Positions 60,074 through 64,000 of a stretch of DNA of 64,000 bases are shown piece after piece. The DNA is from Manihot esculenta. Its lineage: Eukaryota; Streptophyta; Magnoliopsida; Malpighiales; Euphorbiaceae. The notes under the pieces are model-generated. The model ran no database searches, was not told the origin of the DNA, and saw only the letters and a program-made list of their open reading frames with translations. The stretch lies in assembly GCF_001659605.2 (NCBI RefSeq), contig NC_035171.2:32381315-32445314 (forward strand), given 5' to 3'. The first letter of the stretch is position 1, and the number at the start of each line of letters is the position of its first letter. The position numbers and the translations under genes are program-made.

Positions 60074-60747
60074 TTAATCTGTTAGCTTTTGACATAAGTG
60101 TTTTACTAGGCAGTTGGCGTACCGGTATTAACAACATACTGAAAAAAAAAAAAAATGGATAAAAATTATAAAATGGAGTGTATAATAGTTTCTAATTGCT
60201 CAGGGAGAGTTAAGATATGGGATTGGGAGTTCATTTTTTAACACCACATCTCACACTAAAAATAAATGAAGCATATGCTTAGTTGTAAACTTGTAATGGA
60301 GGATTAAGATGGACATTAGGACTTTATAATTATCGGTCTTCATATTATTTTGGTTTTCAAGTTTTTGCATATATGAAAATTTCAATGTTCATATTACGTA
60401 TACCAACTCAAGTCTTTGTGCATATATATGAAAATTGAAGTTTTATTTTTAGAATTACTATTATAGATTTAGAGGTAAATTTTTTTTAATTATTTTCGGT
60501 AGTTTGTGCTATATATAAGTAATAAGTTTAATATATTCATTATTCAAATTATATGTGCATCTTATGATATGATTAATTTTGTAAGAATATTTTTGATACA
60601 GTTATATTTAAATATTAAAAAAAAACACTTGAACTTATTTTTTAATATAATTAATAAGTTATAGCACGTAAAATGAGACACTTTTATTAATTATTTCACA
60701 CACTTGAAATTATATAAAAAAAAAAAAGTACAACTTGCTGCTTTGCT

Positions 60748-62142
60748 TTAACTAGGAGGTGTTACATATGCATACACAGCATAGAAGCCTTGAATAAATG
60801 TTACAATAAGGATAAACAAAGCAGCAATAGCAGACGTGCATGACCATGGAGCATCGAAATAAGTATACAAGTATTTTGCCAACGTAACATTCCAACCATT
60901 TCTGCAATACTCGTTCACATCCGCGAACACATTTGCTAGATAACTCGTTCTGATGTCAAAGTTAATACCCTTGCCAACTTTATTGAAGAATTTAACAACT
61001 TCTTCATCAGTTCCAAAGGAAGTCTCAATAATACTTTCGTCCCGCAAGTATCCAGCATCTTGAATCGTGTTGATGAGGCAGCCCATGAAAATAATATACA
61101 ATGTGAAATGGGCCGAAAAATATTGACGATACGATTGTTCAAATACGACGCAGTTCAGTAAGAAAGTGAAGGTGACATAACCTAGACTTAAAGTTGGGAT
61201 TTCCAGCAACCCCCTAGTTTTTGTAGTTCTAAATTTAATGTCCAAGAAGCTTTTCGCATCTTTCCTTTGCTTCAACTTGATTCCAGCTGCTCGGAGCTTC
61301 TCCACAGGTTGGATCATCAGCTGAAGATGGTTGTTGTCAGTTTTAGCAGCTGCAAGTTCTTGGGATGATAATGGGATGAAAGATGAGCGAAACAGACCTA
61401 GTAAATGCTCCCCACTCAGTTTCCTAGACTTATCTGGGATTTCATCCTCAGGTCTGGGTATTGCGTAATCAAAGAATTGCAGGACAAGTTCTGTGAAGGT
61501 GGGATAATCTTTTGAATCCGGAGGTTTTGATAAATCAAATAAAACTTCAAGAACAAAGAAAGGAATTTGATTCTCTAACAAGAGAAGATCTCTCGATAGA
61601 GAATATAATATCCATGGCAAAGTGAGTAGAGGATCATCGGCATCAGTTTCGACTAACTTTCCTACTATGCAGAGGAGCTGGATAATGAAACAGCCATCAA
61701 GTATCATCATTTCGATTAGCTTATGGCTGCTGCAATCAATATTCTCTGAATAACTCTCTCGTATCTTGTTCTCCTTGATTGCCAAGTTCTTGAAGAATTG
61801 ATCGAGACCAACGTTGAACTTTTGTGTTCGAGCAAGAACAGCACCGAGAAATCGCTGTTTGTGTTCGTCGATCATTTTCAAGTGAGGCTCCCCTTGATGG
61901 TAGGGTCCAATGGAGACTATTCGAGGTTCAAAGTCTTCGGGGTGAATTTTCTTGAGGCTTTGAGGCACTCGAAAGATGGAACAAGAACTCCGACCAGCTG
62001 TCATGTTCAGAGACTTGGGTGATTTCTTCACATTTTCTTGCATTAATGTTAACCAATTATTGTGTGACGCCTCCGGGATGATGATCACATGCGCAGAGTC
62101 TCCTCCTGTTGCTGGGTTATGGTTGGTGGTGGGATTCGACAT
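60748..62142 (-). CDS. DUF247 protein, minus-strand gene, unit 2 copy
   Basis: Single exon, 464 aa, start at the ATG at 62142 (MSNPTTNHNPATGG). Same organisation as the unit 1 copy, including the C-terminal TM helix and a YAYVTPPS tail. It differs by one inserted Met (LQLMIQPVEK) and by roughly 35-40 substitutions spread over the protein, with several in VIETSFGTDEEV-like and EKP/KSP positions. This is far more divergence than in the neighbouring duplicated genes. The open frame extends about 28 codons upstream of the ATG from a TTG, but without an ATG. Function is unknown. Confidence 0.92.
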   Translation of the reverse strand: MSNPTTNHNPATGGDSAHVIIIPEASHNNWLTLMQENVKKSPKSLNMTAGRSSCSIFRVPQSLKKIHPEDFEPRIVSIGPYHQGEPHLKMIDEHKQRFLGAVLARTQKFNVGLDQFFKNLAIKENKIRESYSENIDCSSHKLIEMMILDGCFIIQLLCIVGKLVETDADDPLLTLPWILYSLSRDLLLLENQIPFFVLEVLFDLSKPPDSKDYPTFTELVLQFFDYAIPRPEDEIPDKSRKLSGEHLLGLFRSSFIPLSSQELAAAKTDNNHLQLMIQPVEKLRAAGIKLKQRKDAKSFLDIKFRTTKTRGLLEIPTLSLGYVTFTFLLNCVVFEQSYRQYFSAHFTLYIIFMGCLINTIQDAGYLRDESIIETSFGTDEEVVKFFNKVGKGINFDIRTSYLANVFADVNEYCRNGWNVTLAKYLYTYFDAPWSCTSAIAALFILIVTFIQGFYAVYAYVTPPS

Positions 62143-62481
62143 TGTCTTCTTGATGTCTGAAATCCCCAACTTCCAACCAGTGAAGTAGAAGAGGATACTA
62201 GAGAGATGAAGCCAAAACGTACGCAAGTTAAGAAATGAACTCTGGTGGTTTCAGTGATGCTGGAGCCAAATATAGAAAAATTAAATGTACTAAAAGAAAA
62301 TTTAAATTAAATAATTAATTATTAAATAAATTAAATAATATTAAAGAGTTAATATGCAGTTTATAACTGAATCATCCCGCAAAGGGTCCTTATAAAGAGT
62401 AAAAATAAGCATTGCCTGTTTTTTTTTTTTTTTTCCAACTGCTTGCTTGGGTTGCCTCTCATGCATTCATCAAGTGTACTT

Positions 62482-62620
62482 CCACGTGTACAGCTGTGAT
62501 TAATTAGTTAATTAAGCAGGACTAGTTGACCTCAATGGGAAACAAATCACAAGTTTAGCTGACTCCATGTGTACAGCTGTGATTAATTAGATAATTAAGC
62601 AGGAAAATAGTTTACCTAAA
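62482..62620 (-). promoter_or_regulatory. Duplicated G-box region, unit 2 copy, one G-box lost
   Basis: Same 83-bp spaced repeat as at 43533. The first copy keeps CACGTG (62483-62488); the second reads CATGTG (62566-62571) and so has lost the G-box core. Confidence 0.5.
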
Positions 62621-63649
62621 TGAACTGGTAAAAGACTAAGAGGGCTAAAAGTCTTTATTTATTTTTCATGGGTAACTAGTCGCATATTCATAATTAAGTT
62701 CCAACTTCATTAATTTATCTGTTATCAAAGTGGGGAACCATTTGTTCTAAATATTATTTAAAAAAAAAGAAAAGAATTTTTCTTGGTCATGACACATGAG
62801 ATGGAGAGGGGAGAGTACTGAGAATTCACCTAATTAAAAAATTTTAATTTTATTATAATATAATAATATCTTTGAGCTTATTGCTTATAATAAATCAGAC
62901 TCGGTGCAGATAATGTTAAACAAAGAAGACTTTCATTGAGATTTCTTTTGTTTTTATAACATCTCTAAGCCCTGTCTTAATTTTGAACAGACAAAATTAA
63001 CATATCCCAGGGATGATATTTTTTGCTTGAAGTGGTAGAAATATTTCCTAGAGTGACTTTTTCAAGTAATTCCGATCTAATTTTATATATTCTTCCTTTT
63101 CAATTGAAAAATACAGAAATAAAAAATGACTAATGTTAAGACTGGTTGAAAATAAAAAAGTTGATAGTTTATCTTTGGATAATTAAAAGAAAAAAAAAAG
63201 AATTAGTGTGATTAAGACTGGGCATCGAACGCTGTGATGATTAAGCATGAATAATTGACCTTGAAATATAAATTTATGATTATTGATCTCTACCAAGAAG
63301 GCTACAAGTTTGTTATTTTGAAAAGAATAATAATCTATAATTTAAAATGGATAAAATATAAAATAAATTTATTTTTCTTAGTCAATCACACATGGAATAA
63401 TACATTTTGGTTTCTAAAGTAAGAATCGAAAAATCAGAAAGTCAGCAGTTTACATGACTGCATCTAAATTAAAACATGCAGTTTATGAAAATTAAGAAGT
63501 TAACAGCTCAACTGATTACAAATATTGTTAAACAAAGACCTGCTAAATGTCGAATATTAATAAAAGAAGGCTCTGTGCAATGCATCTTGTCCATATAAAG
63601 CATCTCTACAAGTCTAACTCTGCCAAGGCAAGCAGCAGAAGCACCATCA
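62621..63649. other. Intergenic, unit 2 counterpart of 43675-44712
   Basis: Non-coding; almost identical to unit 1 from 62798 on. TATAAA before the next ORF is conserved at 63594-63599. Confidence 0.7.
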
Positions 63650-63955
63650 ATGAAGTCAAAAAACCAGAAAGCTGTGATGTCGAGCCCCGGAGACAGGAAA
63701 ATCATGGCACTGGCTCATAAAAGAAAGAGTTTTCTTCCGTCAATTGCTTTGTCTCTAGTACTTCTGCTACTTGCTATCAGCATGCTTGTTTCAAACAATT
63801 GTTTTAACCGAGTGCAAGTCGAAAAGCCTCAGATGATGAGCCGTCCCATGCCGAAGATGATGTTTCCACAGAACAATGCGCAGGCTGTACGATCATTTGT
63901 AATCGGGACAGAGACAGTAAGGAGACTACTAGCTTTTGTATTTGGGTTTCAGTGA
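63650..63955 (+). CDS. Small one-TM or secreted protein, 101 aa, unit 2 copy
   Basis: Protein identical to the product of 44713-45018, with the same hydrophobic segment (SIALSLVLLLLAISMLV) and the same TATA box upstream. The polyadenylation signal would lie just beyond the window. Lies beside the second DUF247 pair. Confidence 0.55.
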   Translation: MKSKNQKAVMSSPGDRKIMALAHKRKSFLPSIALSLVLLLLAISMLVSNNCFNRVQVEKPQMMSRPMPKMMFPQNNAQAVRSFVIGTETVRRLLAFVFGFQ

Positions 63956-64000
63956 TTCAATTCCTTGGAAACACTAGTGCGCTGCCAAATGCATGGCTTA

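Larger units (their letters stand above)
58047..60747. other. Spacer between the convergent DUF247 genes, unit 2
   Basis: Longer than in unit 1 and mostly unrelated to it between about 58270 and 60200. It contains an orphan open frame (58304-58540) and an RNase H-like relic (59739-60073), both on the minus strand. Confidence 0.6.
50813..64000. repeat. Tandem segmental duplication, unit 2 (incomplete at window end)
   Basis: Repeats unit 1 in the same orientation: upstream AT-rich region, plus DUF247, minus DUF247, small TM protein. Differs by an internal extra duplication (about 51130-53410 repeated as about 53411-55800), no SINE, one instead of three 57-bp repeats, and a different spacer between the DUF247 genes. 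Confidence 0.8.

Overview
This window is nuclear DNA of a flowering plant, almost certainly a eudicot. It has short introns with plant-type splice sites, AT-rich intergenic DNA, a Ty1/copia element primed by initiator tRNA-Met, tRNA-derived SINEs, many AT-rich fold-back elements, and plant-only families (DUF247, DUF868, CBF/DREB1, CA1P phosphatase). The species cannot be fixed from the sequence; a woody rosid such as a member of Euphorbiaceae would fit, but that is a guess.

Left part (1-25.4 kb): ordinary housekeeping-type genes. In order they are: the 3' part of 2-carboxy-D-arabinitol-1-phosphatase (7 exons, one GC-AG intron); a small NFD6-like organelle protein whose last exon lies 2 kb downstream, beyond a TC microsatellite and a MITE; a single-exon DUF868 gene; a two-exon cytosolic class I fructose-bisphosphate aldolase; a secreted WAK/LRK10-type galacturonan-binding protein (minus strand) with a short, easily missed second exon; and a stress-responsive A/B-barrel (Dabb) protein (minus strand) whose intron carries a tandem duplication with a decoy splice donor. 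Between 6.8 and 13.5 kb there are LTR remnants and AT-rich fold-backs.

Middle (25.4-35.3 kb): gene-free. It holds a very young copia element (27217-32214) with two LTRs that look identical, a perfect 5-bp target duplication, a PBS and a PPT. Its gag-protease-integrase part is deleted, while the RT-RNase H part is intact.

Right part (35.3-64 kb): a large direct tandem duplication. Unit 1 is about 35268-50812; unit 2 starts at about 50813 and runs past the window end. Each unit carries a convergent pair of DUF247 genes (plus then minus) followed by a small one-TM or secreted protein of 101 aa. Unit 1 also shows an unknown 182-aa ORF and a CBF/DREB1 transcription factor, whose copies in unit 2 would lie beyond the window. 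Unit 2 has an extra internal duplication that left a truncated third copy of the first exon of the plus-strand DUF247 gene. The plus-strand DUF247 genes appear to carry an in-frame N-terminal extension of about 180 aa, built from two upstream exons plus a linker, that I do not recognise. Divergence between the units is patchy: almost none in the small gene, about 1% in the plus DUF247 gene, 7-8% in the minus DUF247 gene, and a fully replaced spacer between them. This DUF247 pair plus small membrane/secreted protein is the most interesting part of the window.
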